Below are positions 7,833 to 15,163 of a DNA stretch of 33,187 nt, one piece after another (the first letter of the stretch is position 1; the number at the start of each line of letters is the position of its first letter). The notes below the pieces were generated by a model that was not told the DNA's origin, ran no database searches, and worked only from the letters and a program-made list of their open reading frames with translations. The stretch lies in the NCBI RefSeq assembly GCF_030161255.1, contig NZ_BSPX01000056.1:1-33187 (forward strand). The letters are read 5' to 3'. Source of the stretch: Zoogloea oryzae (GTDB taxonomy: Bacteria; Pseudomonadota; Gammaproteobacteria; Burkholderiales; Rhodocyclaceae). The translations under genes and the position numbers were made by a program.

Positions 7833-9038
7833 GTGGTGCTACCTTTTTTCGGCAAGAAGCCTGCACCTGCCGGAACTACTGCACCCCGTTCCCGGAGCGC
7901 TTCCAGCTCCGGCAGCGCCCAGTTGTCATTGAACGGGCTGCCGCGTGGCGGCAACGTCCGCAGCGAGAGTTCGACCCTCGATTTCACGATCGCCGGCGGT
8001 GATCTCAAGCGCATCCTCGCCCAGTGTGCCGACAAGGTGCACGTGGAAGAGGGCGTCGACGAGATGGCTCCGCCGGCCGAAGAAGCCGCCATCCTGTTTG
8101 CCCACGGCGGCGATGACGAAGCCCGCAGCGTGCTCGAGCACGCGCTAGAGGGCACCATCAATGCCGATGCCCGCTTCAACCTCTGGCAGATGCTCCTTGA
8201 CCTGATGCGCCTGACCGGCCAGCGGGAGCGTTTCGAGGCCCTCAGCCTCGGGTTTGCCACCGAGTTCGAGCGCTCGCCCCCGGCCTGGCGCGATCTGTCG
8301 TCCCCGTCGGCCCGGGTCAGTAACGAGCCAAAGGTACAGACGATCAACCTGTCCGGTCATCTCGGCGGTCAGGCTGCCGCCCAGTTTGCCCAGTTGATCC
8401 AGATCGCGATGCGCGCCGGTGCCCTGCGCATCGATCTTGCCCGCCTCAGCGGTGTCGATGACGCCGGAGCCGAGCTGTTGCTGCGTGCGGTGCGCGGCCT
8501 GCGCCGGGCCAAGGTCCGGCTGTCGCTGGGCGGCGCGATCCATCTCGTCAATCTGCTGAGTGGCCTGGTGACTTCCGGCAAGCGCGCCAACCAGTCCCTG
8601 TGGCTGCTCCTGCTCGAGGTGCTGCAATACACCGATCAGCAGGATCGCTTCGAGGAGCTTGCGGTCGATTACGCGATGACTTTCGAAGAGTCGCCGCCGT
8701 CTTGGGAGCCGCCCCTGGCGGTCACGGCCAGCCAGACCGGCGCCGAGCCCCTCGCCACCGCTGCCCGCACCTATGTGCTCGAAGGCGAGATCATCGGCCC
8801 CAACACCGACACGCTGCGCAAGATCACCGGTTTCGCCGCCGACAAGACGATGGTCGAGGTGGATTGCAGCCGGCTGCGGCGGATGGATTTCGTCTCTGCC
8901 GGCATGCTGTTCAACATCATCTCCCAGCTCCACAACCAGGGGCGGCTGATCGTGCTGACCGGCGTCAATTCGATGGTCGCGGCGCTGATGCAGGTGATGG
9001 GCCTTCATCAGGTGGCCCGGATCGAGCTTCACAGCTGA
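7833..9038 (+). CDS. Protein with duplicated helical/STAS modules
   Basis: About 401 residues and soluble. After a short basic, Ser-rich start there is an alpha/beta-looking segment (about 45-100). Then helical module 1 (about 103-155), STAS-like domain 1 (about 169-246), helical module 2 (about 251-295) and STAS-like domain 2 (about 313-401). The two helical modules share a pattern ending in RFEAL...FATEFERSPPAW and RFEEL...YAMTFEESPPSW, so the module was duplicated. STAS domains act as anti-sigma antagonists or phospho-switch scaffolds; no partner kinase is adjacent. Start choice: GGAGGG at 7820-7825 fits the GTG at 7833 (seven-base spacing) better than the ATG at 7827 (one base). Specific function unknown. 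Confidence 0.75.
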   Translation: MVLPFFGKKPAPAGTTAPRSRSASSSGSAQLSLNGLPRGGNVRSESSTLDFTIAGGDLKRILAQCADKVHVEEGVDEMAPPAEEAAILFAHGGDDEARSVLEHALEGTINADARFNLWQMLLDLMRLTGQRERFEALSLGFATEFERSPPAWRDLSSPSARVSNEPKVQTINLSGHLGGQAAAQFAQLIQIAMRAGALRIDLARLSGVDDAGAELLLRAVRGLRRAKVRLSLGGAIHLVNLLSGLVTSGKRANQSLWLLLLEVLQYTDQQDRFEELAVDYAMTFEESPPSWEPPLAVTASQTGAEPLATAARTYVLEGEIIGPNTDTLRKITGFAADKTMVEVDCSRLRRMDFVSAGMLFNIISQLHNQGRLIVLTGVNSMVAALMQVMGLHQVARIELHS

Positions 9039-9141
9039 GCCTTCCTGCCTCGTCCGCAGCGCTTTTTTCGGCTGATTCCGTTCCACTCCCGGGCGTCGTG
9101 ACGCCGCGAAATCACGCTGTTTCCGCCGTGGGCGGAGTGGG

Positions 9142-9169
9142 CTTGTAATCCGTTTTTTCGTCCCCACAT
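9142..9169 (+). promoter_or_regulatory. Sigma-32-like heat-shock promoter for hslVU
   Basis: CTTGTAA at 9142-9148 and CCCCACAT at 9162-9169 are 13 bp apart. This matches the sigma-32 pattern (CTTGAAA, 13-15 bp, CCCCATNT) with only one or two mismatches per box. It lies directly before hslV, a classical heat-shock gene. The start site would fall at about 9175-9177, at the hslV ATG itself. Confidence 0.7.
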
Positions 9170-9176
9170 CCCTGCG

Positions 9177-9716
9177 ATGGAACAATACCACGGCACCACC
9201 ATTCTCTCGGTCCGGCGCGGCCGGCACGTAGCCCTCGGCGGCGACGGCCAGGTCACCCTCGGCAACATCGTCATCAAGGCCAGCGCCCGCAAGGTGCGCA
9301 AGCTCTATCAGGATCGCATCCTGGCCGGTTTCGCCGGCGGCACGGCCGATGCCTTCACCCTCTTCGAGCGCTTCGAGGCCAAGCTCGAGAAGCACCAGGG
9401 CAACCTCGTGCGCAGCGCCGTCGAGCTCGCCAAGGACTGGCGCACCGACCGCGCCCTGCGCCGCCTGGAGGCGATGCTGGCGGTGGCCGATCTCGACAAC
9501 TCGCTGATCATCACCGGCAACGGCGACGTGCTGGAGCCCGAGCAGGGCATCGTGGCGATCGGCTCTGGCGGGGCCTACGCCCAGTCGGCGGCCCGCGCGC
9601 TCATCGAGAACACCGAGCTCGCCCCCGAAGATGTGATCAAGAAGTCCCTCACCATCGCCGGCGATCTGTGCATCTACACCAACCAATGCCACACCATCGA
9701 GGTGCTGAAGCCATGA
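9177..9716 (+). CDS. hslV: HslV (ClpQ) protease subunit
   Basis: A 179-residue threonine protease. HslV forms two stacked hexameric rings capped by HslU and degrades unfolded and regulatory proteins after heat stress. The N-terminus MEQYHGTTILSVRRG is diagnostic: removal of the first six residues exposes Thr7 as catalytic Thr1. GDGQVTLGN and the C-terminal IAGDLCIYTN segment are also typical. No Shine-Dalgarno sequence is visible before the ATG; the only GGAG is about 40 bases upstream, outside the predicted transcript. The stop overlaps a 25-codon ORF that leads into hslU. Confidence 0.97.
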   Translation: MEQYHGTTILSVRRGRHVALGGDGQVTLGNIVIKASARKVRKLYQDRILAGFAGGTADAFTLFERFEAKLEKHQGNLVRSAVELAKDWRTDRALRRLEAMLAVADLDNSLIITGNGDVLEPEQGIVAIGSGGAYAQSAARALIENTELAPEDVIKKSLTIAGDLCIYTNQCHTIEVLKP

Positions 9717-9790
9717 GTCCGCAAAGCCGCCTTAAGGGCGAAAGCTCCCGCCTGGCGGGAAAGCGCGTAGCGCCAAGGGTGCCCAAATGA
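9713..9790 (+). CDS. Possible 25-residue coupled ORF between hslV and hslU
   Basis: This frame starts with an ATG that overlaps the hslV stop (ATGA, 9713-9716) and stops with a TGA that overlaps the hslU start (ATGA, 9787-9790). It therefore bridges the 70-base spacer exactly. The product would be a very basic 25-residue peptide (MSPQSRLKGESS... ending in VPK). The DNA also contains a CCCGCC-TG-GCGGG hairpin (about 9747-9759). It could be a real peptide, a ribosome relay that couples hslV and hslU translation, or chance within a palindromic repeat. No homologue is known to me. Confidence 0.35.
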   Translation: MSPQSRLKGESSRLAGKRVAPRVPK

Positions 9791-11124
9791 CCCAGATGAC
9801 GCCTCCGGAGATCGTCTCCGAACTCGACAAGCACATCGTCGGCCAGGGCAAGGCCAAGAGGGCCGTGGCCGTGGCGCTGCGCAACCGCTGGCGGCGCGCC
9901 CAGGTGGTCGAGCCGCTGAAGAGCGAGATCACCCCCAAGAACATCCTGATGATCGGCCCGACCGGCGTCGGCAAGACCGAGATCGCCCGCCGTCTGGCGC
10001 GGCTCGCCAACGCGCCCTTCATCAAGATCGAGGCGACCAAGTTCACCGAGGTGGGCTATGTGGGGCGCGACGTGGACACGATCATCCGCGACCTGGTGGA
10101 AATCGCCATCAAGAGCCACCGTGAGCAGGCCATGAAGAAGTGCCGCGACCGGGCGATGGACGCCGCCGAAGACCGCGTGCTCGACATTCTCTTGCCGCCG
10201 GCCCGGCCGACGGTGGGCTTCGGCGCCGAGCCGGCCACGCCGGAAGATAACGCCACCCGCCAGAAATTCCGCAAGAAGCTGCGCGAGGGCGAGCTGGACG
10301 ACAAGGAAGTCGAGATCGAGGTGGCGGTGCCGGGCATGAGCGCCGAGATCCTCGCGCCTCCGGGCATGGAAGAGCTCACCGGCCAGCTCCAGAGCATGTT
10401 CCAGAACATGGGCGGCGGGAAGAAGAAATCCCGCAAGCTGAAGATCAGCGAGGCCATGAAGCTCCTCGCCGACGAGGAAGCCGCCAAGCTGGTGAACGAC
10501 GAGGAGCTGAAGCTCGAGGCGCTGCGCATGGTCGAGCAGAACGGCATCGTGTTCCTCGACGAGATCGACAAGATCGCCACGCGCTCCGACAGCCACGGCG
10601 CCGATGTGTCCCGCCAGGGTGTGCAGCGCGACCTGCTGCCGCTCGTCGAAGGCACGACGATCAGCACCAAGTACGGGATGGTCAAGACCGACCACATCCT
10701 GTTCATCGCCAGCGGCGCCTTCCACCTGTCGCGCCCGTCCGACCTGATCCCCGAGCTGCAGGGCCGTTTCCCGATCCGGGTGGAGCTGGAATCCCTCTCC
10801 GTCGAGGATTTCGAGCGCATCCTCACCCAGACCGACGCCTGCCTGACGCGCCAGTACGAGGCGCTGCTCGCCACCGACGGCGTGACCCTGCAGTTCGCGC
10901 CGGACGGCATTCGTCGACTCGCCGAGATCGCCTTCCAGGTCAATGAGAAGACCGAGAACATCGGCGCCCGTCGGCTGTACACCGTGATGGAAAAGCTGCT
11001 GGAAGAGCTGGCCTTCGAGGCCGGCAAGGCCGGCGAGCAGACCGTCACCATCGACGCTGCCTATGTGGACGGGCGTCTCGAGGTGCTGGCCCAGCGGGAA
11101 GACCTGGCGCGCTACGTGCTGTAA
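9787..11124 (+). CDS. hslU: HslU (ClpY) unfoldase ATPase
   Basis: A 445-residue AAA+ ATPase that unfolds substrates and feeds them to HslV. Walker A GPTGVGKTE is at residues 57-65, the pore-loop GYVG at 90-93, and Walker B IVFLDE at about 254-259. The intermediate (I) domain spans about 110-240, and the C-terminus ends in LARYVL, the tail that docks into HslV. Length is normal for the family. It lies in one operon with hslV, and a strong terminator follows at 11156. Confidence 0.97.
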   Translation: MTQMTPPEIVSELDKHIVGQGKAKRAVAVALRNRWRRAQVVEPLKSEITPKNILMIGPTGVGKTEIARRLARLANAPFIKIEATKFTEVGYVGRDVDTIIRDLVEIAIKSHREQAMKKCRDRAMDAAEDRVLDILLPPARPTVGFGAEPATPEDNATRQKFRKKLREGELDDKEVEIEVAVPGMSAEILAPPGMEELTGQLQSMFQNMGGGKKKSRKLKISEAMKLLADEEAAKLVNDEELKLEALRMVEQNGIVFLDEIDKIATRSDSHGADVSRQGVQRDLLPLVEGTTISTKYGMVKTDHILFIASGAFHLSRPSDLIPELQGRFPIRVELESLSVEDFERILTQTDACLTRQYEALLATDGVTLQFAPDGIRRLAEIAFQVNEKTENIGARRLYTVMEKLLEELAFEAGKAGEQTVTIDAAYVDGRLEVLAQREDLARYVL

Positions 11125-11155
11125 GGCTGCGCCGGGCTCATCCGGATGCTGTCGA

Positions 11156-11189
11156 ATGAGGGGCTACCGGGGTAGCCCCTCATTTATTT
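11156..11189 (+). terminator. Intrinsic terminator after hslVU
   Basis: A perfect 13-bp inverted repeat (ATGAGGGGCTACC at 11156-11168, its complement at 11171-11183) with a two-base loop is followed by a T-rich tail (TTATTT). It lies 32 bases after the hslU stop. Confidence 0.85.
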
Positions 11190-11273
11190 CACAGGTTGGA
11201 TGGCGTATACCGTCGGGCGAGCGTCGCCGGAGAGTGGCGCCGATTCCTCCCCAGAACTCGTCACCTGAACGCC

Positions 11274-12146
11274 ATGCTCCTGCGCATCGTCTCCATCCTG
11301 TTTCCGCTCTTCGCCATCACCGCGGTCGGCTTTCTGGTCGGCCGGCGGGCGAAGCCGGATCTGTCCCAGGCCAACAAGCTCAACATGGATGTGTTCGTGC
11401 CGGCGCTGGTGTTCGGCGCGCTGGCCAACAAATCCTTCCACATCATGCAGTTCCTGCCGCTGCTGGGGGCGACCACGGTGGCGGTGGTGGGCTCGGGGCT
11501 GCTGGGCTGGGGCGTGGCGCGGATGATTGGCGTGGCGCCGCGCACCTTCGTGCCGCCGATGATGTTCAACAACTGCGGCAACCTCGGCCTGCCCCTGGCG
11601 GTGCTGGCCTTTGGCGAGGAGGCGCTGGCGCCGGCGGTGGTGATGTTCATGGTGTCGAACCTCATCCACTTCACCTTTGGTGCCTGGTATCTCGATCACC
11701 ACGCGCGGCTCGCGAGCGTGTGGCGCGTGCCGTCGGTGCTGGCCACGCTGGCGGGGCTGGCGGTGGGCATTGCCGGCATCGAGGTGTGGCAGCCGGCGAT
11801 GCTGGCGATCAAGATGCTCGGCGACATCTCGATTCCGCTGATGCTGTTTGCGCTGGGGGTGCGGATCAGCGAGTCGCGCATCTCGGCGATCCAGCTCGGG
11901 GTGACCGGCGCGGTGGCGCGGCCGCTGATCGGCATGGCGCTGTCGGTGGTGCTGATCTGGCTGGTGCCGCTGCCCGAGCGGGAGCGGGCGCTGCTGCTGG
12001 TGTTCGGCGCGCTGCCGCCGGCGGTGCTCAACTACATGTTTGCCGAGCGCTACCACCAGGAGCCGGAGAAGGTGGCCTCGATGGTGCTGATCGGCAACGT
12101 GCTGGCGGTGGCCTTCCTGCCGCTGGCGCTAGCGATGGCGCTGTAG
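11274..12146 (+). CDS. AEC-family transporter (auxin efflux carrier-like permease)
   Basis: A 290-residue membrane protein with about ten hydrophobic segments. The AEC family exports or imports organic acids and amino acids; the bacterial substrate cannot be told from sequence alone. Family hallmarks are the N-terminal FPLFAITAVGFLVG segment, the central NNCGNLGLPLAVLAFGEEAL motif (about residues 99-118) and LGDISIPLMLFALGVRI near residue 182. I chose the ATG at 11274 because the first membrane helix starts there; the frame runs open to 11196 without a family match. It converges on hslR, only eight bases from its stop. Confidence 0.88.
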   Translation: MLLRIVSILFPLFAITAVGFLVGRRAKPDLSQANKLNMDVFVPALVFGALANKSFHIMQFLPLLGATTVAVVGSGLLGWGVARMIGVAPRTFVPPMMFNNCGNLGLPLAVLAFGEEALAPAVVMFMVSNLIHFTFGAWYLDHHARLASVWRVPSVLATLAGLAVGIAGIEVWQPAMLAIKMLGDISIPLMLFALGVRISESRISAIQLGVTGAVARPLIGMALSVVLIWLVPLPERERALLLVFGALPPAVLNYMFAERYHQEPEKVASMVLIGNVLAVAFLPLALAMAL

Positions 12147-12154
12147 CGGGGCGT

Positions 12155-12556
12155 TCAGCCGCCGCTGTTGAAGCGCCCGATCAGCCGGCGGTCGCGCTTG
12201 GTGGGGCGGCCGTGGAGATCCGCGCCGGGCGTGGCGGCGAACTTGCGTTCTTCCCGCGCGGTTTCGCGGGCGGCGATGCTTTCGGGCGTTTCGGCGTAGA
12301 GCGTCTGGGCGACCGTGGCGCTGCCGCGCTTCTCGGCGATGCCGGTGACGATCACCGTAAAGCGTGCCTCTGCCTGCTGAATCTCGACGCGATCGCCGAT
12401 CTTCACGTCTTTTGCCGGCTTCACACGGATGCCGTTGAGTTGCACCTTGCCGCCTTCGACGGCGTCGGTGGCGAGGGTGCGATGCTTGAAGAAGCGGGCC
12501 GCCCACAGCCATTTGTCGAGGCGGGTGCGGTCGGTGGAGTCGTGGCTGTCTTTCAT
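12155..12556 (-). CDS. hslR: Hsp15-type S4-domain RNA-binding protein
   Basis: A 133-residue S4-domain protein. Hsp15 binds stalled 50S subunits that carry a nascent chain and helps recycle them after heat stress. The S4 motif covers about residues 10-60 (RLDKWLWAARFFKHRTLA and VQLNGIRVKPAKDVKIGD). The C-terminus is basic and ends in GRPTKRDRRLIGRFNSGG, as in the family. Its ATG overlaps the regA stop (ATGA on the minus strand), so it is the last gene of a regB-regA-hslR operon. Confidence 0.93.
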   Translation of the reverse strand: MKDSHDSTDRTRLDKWLWAARFFKHRTLATDAVEGGKVQLNGIRVKPAKDVKIGDRVEIQQAEARFTVIVTGIAEKRGSATVAQTLYAETPESIAARETAREERKFAATPGADLHGRPTKRDRRLIGRFNSGG

Positions 12557-13095
12557 TCCTTGACCGGCCGTTTGGCCAGTTTCCGTTGCAGGGTGCGTCG
12601 GTGCATTTTAAGCGCACGCGCCGTGGCGGAGATGTTTCCGTCGTTCTCGCTGAGCACCCGCTGGATGTGCTCCCATTCAAGCCGGTCTACCGACATCGGC
12701 GCCGCCGAGGGCGTGTCGTCGATGACCACCTCGGTGGCCGAGAGCGCCTTCAGGATCGCATCCACGTCGGCTGGCTTGGCGAGGTACTGGGTGGCGCCGA
12801 GCTTGATCGCGTCGACGGTGGTGGCGATGCTGGCGTAGCCGGTCAGCACCAGGATGCGGCAGTCGGGATTGACCGCCAGCAGCGGCTCGATGAGGCGCAG
12901 GCCGGAGCTGCCGGCGATGTTGAGGTCGAGGACCACGTATTCGGGCTCGTGCTCGCGGGCGAGGCCGAGGGCGCTCTCGGGATCGGCAGCGCCGAACACC
13001 GTGAAGCCGCGCTGGCCGAGGGCGCGGGTGAGCACGCGGTTGAAGACGGGGTCGTCGTCGATGACGAGGATGTGGGGGGCGTCCTGGGCGTTCAT
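12553..13095 (-). CDS. regA: RegA/PrrA-type redox response regulator
   Basis: A 180-residue response regulator. Receiver domain: DDD at residues 13-15, phospho-acceptor Asp57 (VVLDL), Thr85 and Lys107 (LAKPAD). A short linker leads to a Fis-like helix-turn-helix at about residues 142-175 (NISATARALKMHRRTLQRKL), nearly the invariant DNA-binding helix of the RegA/PrrA/ActR/RoxR group. These regulators control respiration, carbon and nitrogen fixation, or other redox-balancing genes. The start is the ATG at 13095, four bases inside the regB stop region (ATGA overlap). Longer open frames upstream belong to antisense or out-of-frame regB sequence. Confidence 0.95.
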   Translation of the reverse strand: MNAQDAPHILVIDDDPVFNRVLTRALGQRGFTVFGAADPESALGLAREHEPEYVVLDLNIAGSSGLRLIEPLLAVNPDCRILVLTGYASIATTVDAIKLGATQYLAKPADVDAILKALSATEVVIDDTPSAAPMSVDRLEWEHIQRVLSENDGNISATARALKMHRRTLQRKLAKRPVKE

Positions 13096-14321
13096 GGCTG
13101 GAGGTTGGCAAGAGGAAGGCTGAGGGTGGCGATGGTGCCGCCGCCGGGGCGGGGCGCGAAGCGGATGCTGCCGCCGCAGCGTTCGGCGGCGCTGCCGGCC
13201 AGCAGCAGGCCAATGCCCAGGCCCTGGCCAGGGCTGCGCGGAGCGGCTTCGTCGACGGGCATGCCGGGGCCGCGGTCGAGGACCCGGATGACGAGCTCGG
13301 CGCCGTCGATGCCCGCTTCGCATTCGATGCCCGCCGGATCGGCGTCGGCGGCGTTGTTGATGAGGTTGTGGATGGCCTGTTCGAGGGTTGTGTCGGCCAC
13401 CAGCGTGGGGGCGGGATCGCCGCAGTCGATACGGGTGGCCAGCGGCACGTGGGGCCGCTGGCTGCGCCAGCGCTCGATGATGCCGGCGAGCCAGGCATCG
13501 GCAGCCATGGTGGAGCCACCTTCGGCGCGCAGGCTGCCGGCGCGCAGGGTGAGCCCGCCGAGGATCGTCTTGCAGTGGGCGATCTGGGTGAGGAGGATCT
13601 CGGCGTCGGCCCGGGTGTCGTCGTCGAGGCCCGGGTTGCGGGCGAGTTCGCCTGCGACGATGGCCATCGTGCCCAGCGGTGTGCCGAGCTCGTGAGCGGC
13701 GCCGGCGGCGAGGTTGCCCAGGGCGACGATGCGCTCGCTGCGCAGGCTGGACTCGCGGGCCTCGGCCAGCGCCTGGTCGCGGCGACGGATGGCGGCGGTC
13801 ATGCGCACCACGTACCACACGATCACGCCGGCCGAGAGGGCGAAGGTGAGCCACATGCCGGCCAGATGCCAATGCACGGCCAGGCCCGAGTCGTAGATGT
13901 CGAGCTGCTCGTTGAAATCCCACAGCACCGAATAGGCCACCACGGCCAGCACCGCAAGCAGCCATGCCCACCGTCCGGGGAGGATCGCCGCGCCGATCGC
14001 GACCAGCGGCAACAGCAGCGAAATCAACGGGTTGGTGGCGCCGCCAGTGAAGTACAGGAAGGCGCTCCAGGCGGCCAGCTCGATGCACAGCTGGGCGAAG
14101 AGTTCGGCAGGGTGGATCGCACTGATGCGGGCGGCGCGCAGCATCGACAGGCCGTTGATCGCGATCAGCGTGACCGCCACCGGGAGCAGGGCGGCGCCGG
14201 GGAGGGGAATGTCGAGGAGCCAGGGCACGAAGAGCAGCACGCCCAGCATCGTCCCGATGGACAGCCAGCGCAGGCCGATCAGGCGGCGCAGGGCATCGGT
14301 GGGGCTGGCGGGTGAGGGCAT
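13092..14321 (-). CDS. regB: RegB/PrrB-type redox sensor histidine kinase
   Basis: A 409-residue kinase with about six N-terminal membrane helices (residues 15-172), a dimerisation/phosphoacceptor region and a HATPase domain (about 300-405). The quinone-sensing motif appears as GGATNPL (93-99; classical form GGTxNPF). The H-box is GAAHELGTPL with His210. Cys250 (AHCKTIL) lies 40 residues after the histidine, the same spacing as His225/Cys265 in Rhodobacter RegB, where the cysteine controls activity by oxidation. N-box NLINNAADAD and GQGLGIGLLLA (G-box) are present. It overlaps regA by four bases and is read together with it. Confidence 0.94.
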   Translation of the reverse strand: MPSPASPTDALRRLIGLRWLSIGTMLGVLLFVPWLLDIPLPGAALLPVAVTLIAINGLSMLRAARISAIHPAELFAQLCIELAAWSAFLYFTGGATNPLISLLLPLVAIGAAILPGRWAWLLAVLAVVAYSVLWDFNEQLDIYDSGLAVHWHLAGMWLTFALSAGVIVWYVVRMTAAIRRRDQALAEARESSLRSERIVALGNLAAGAAHELGTPLGTMAIVAGELARNPGLDDDTRADAEILLTQIAHCKTILGGLTLRAGSLRAEGGSTMAADAWLAGIIERWRSQRPHVPLATRIDCGDPAPTLVADTTLEQAIHNLINNAADADPAGIECEAGIDGAELVIRVLDRGPGMPVDEAAPRSPGQGLGIGLLLAGSAAERCGGSIRFAPRPGGGTIATLSLPLANLQP

Positions 14322-14655
14322 GGCGGTGTGCCTGGGGGAGGAAAACGTGTCGGCGGATTATCGCCGAAGCGGGCGCCAGGCCTCGCGCTGAAGGCGCCGG
14401 ACGGTGTGCGGTGGATTGTCGCAGCCCGCCTTTTTGACATTTTTTCGGGCTTTCGGGCATGTTTTCGAAAATAGTGTTTGCATTAGTGGCCGATACAGTG
14501 CACAGTCCGACCTCGCGATCTTCAAGTAGTGTTGTTGTTGTCTGGTTCAGTACCCGCAGCCCTGCGGCAGTCTTTCCTTCATCACCCCGCCGTCTTGAGT
14601 TTCGCCCTTCCCAGGGGGAAAACCCTGTTTTAACGTTTTTTCAAGGATATTCATC
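14322..14655. promoter_or_regulatory. Divergent regulatory region regB / csp, with a structured csp leader
   Basis: This 334-base stretch holds no convincing gene. It must drive regB leftward and the cold-shock gene rightward. Visible elements: TTGACA at 14434-14439; a 10-base palindrome TTTTCGAAAA at 14462-14471; a CCGCAG-CC-CTGCGG hairpin at 14554-14567; and a CAGGG-N6-CCCTG hairpin at 14612-14627 followed by TTTTAACGTTTTTT. The last looks like a weak terminator or attenuator, 28 bases before the csp start. Base composition between about 14430 and 14655 is clearly more AT-rich than its surroundings, as is common in csp leaders. Confidence 0.5.
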
Positions 14656-14862
14656 ATGGCAGCAGGTACCGTGAAGTGGTTCAACGATTCCAAGGGCTTC
14701 GGTTTCATCACCCCGGAAAACGGCGGTGACGATCTGTTCGCTCACTTCTCCGCCATCCAGTCCAAGGGTTTCAAGACCCTGACTGAAGGCCAGCGCGTGA
14801 CCTTCGACGTGGTCACCGGCCCGAAGGGCCAGCAGGCCGCCAACATCGTTCCGGTGGCCTAA
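14656..14862 (+). CDS. cspA: CspA-family cold-shock protein
   Basis: A 68-residue single cold-shock domain, an RNA/DNA chaperone that melts mRNA structure. Both RNA-binding motifs are visible: KGFGFITP (RNP1, residues 13-20) and DLFAHFSAI (RNP2, about 26-34). AAGGA at 14643-14647 sits eight bases before the ATG. The gene is monocistronic: a long AT-rich leader lies before it and stacked hairpins follow. The symbol is given at family level; which csp paralogue this is cannot be told. Confidence 0.95.
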   Translation: MAAGTVKWFNDSKGFGFITPENGGDDLFAHFSAIQSKGFKTLTEGQRVTFDVVTGPKGQQAANIVPVA

Positions 14863-14876
14863 GTCCCGGTCGATAC

Positions 14877-14898
14877 CAGCCCGGCGGGAGCCGGGCTG
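14877..14898 (+). other. Hairpin just after the csp stop
   Basis: CAGCCCGGC (14877-14885) and its complement (14890-14898) enclose a GGGA loop. No T-run follows. Its arms nearly match those of the terminator at 14934, so the two hairpins could exchange partners in the transcript. Confidence 0.7.
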
Positions 14899-14933
14899 CG
14901 GAACGCGGCAACGCTGTTCCGGACGCATCCCAG

Positions 14934-14958
14934 AAGCCCGGCCCATGCCGGGCTTTTT
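14934..14958 (+). terminator. Intrinsic terminator of csp
   Basis: AAGCCCGGC (14934-14942), loop CCAT, GCCGGGCTT (14947-14955), then TTT. A 9-bp GC-rich stem running into T residues, 72 bases after the csp stop. Confidence 0.85.
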
Positions 14959-14974
14959 GCTGTCCACGCGCCAG

Positions 14975-15016
14975 ATCCCCGCCCCGCGAAATCCGTCCGG
15001 CGGGGATTTTCTTTTT
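14975..15016 (+). terminator. Second terminator downstream of csp
   Basis: ATCCCCGCC (14975-14983) pairs with GGCGGGGAT (14999-15007) across a 15-base loop, followed by TTTCTTTTT. It backs up the terminator at 14934 and insulates the yjcH-actP promoter region. Confidence 0.75.
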
Positions 15017-15058
15017 CTGTGCGTGCTTCTTGCTCCTTGTTAAGGCGATTTCTCAGCT

Positions 15059-15084
15059 GTAAGCGAACGTAAGTTCACCGTAAG
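15059..15084 (+). promoter_or_regulatory. Three phased GTAAG direct repeats, candidate operator
   Basis: GTAAG occurs at 15059-15063, 15069-15073 and 15080-15084, starts spaced 10 and 11 bp (one helical turn). A related GTAAC is at 15094-15098. The repeats lie about 80-105 bp before yjcH. Head-to-tail repeats at this spacing are typical for OmpR-family response regulators (the CpxR box is GTAAA-N5-GTAAA). The actual regulator is unknown. Confidence 0.45.
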
Positions 15085-15163
15085 TCTGCGCCGGTAACTT
15101 GCGATCACCCTTAGGGCGCCCCACGGTGCCCAGCAAGGTTAATTCGAAGAGGAGGAGAAAGAC

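Noticed and set aside
15075..15105. A sigma-54 promoter upstream of yjcH, suggested by a TTGC near 15099
   Set aside because: The matching GG element at -24 is missing at the required distance (CG instead), so the GG-N10-GC rule fails.
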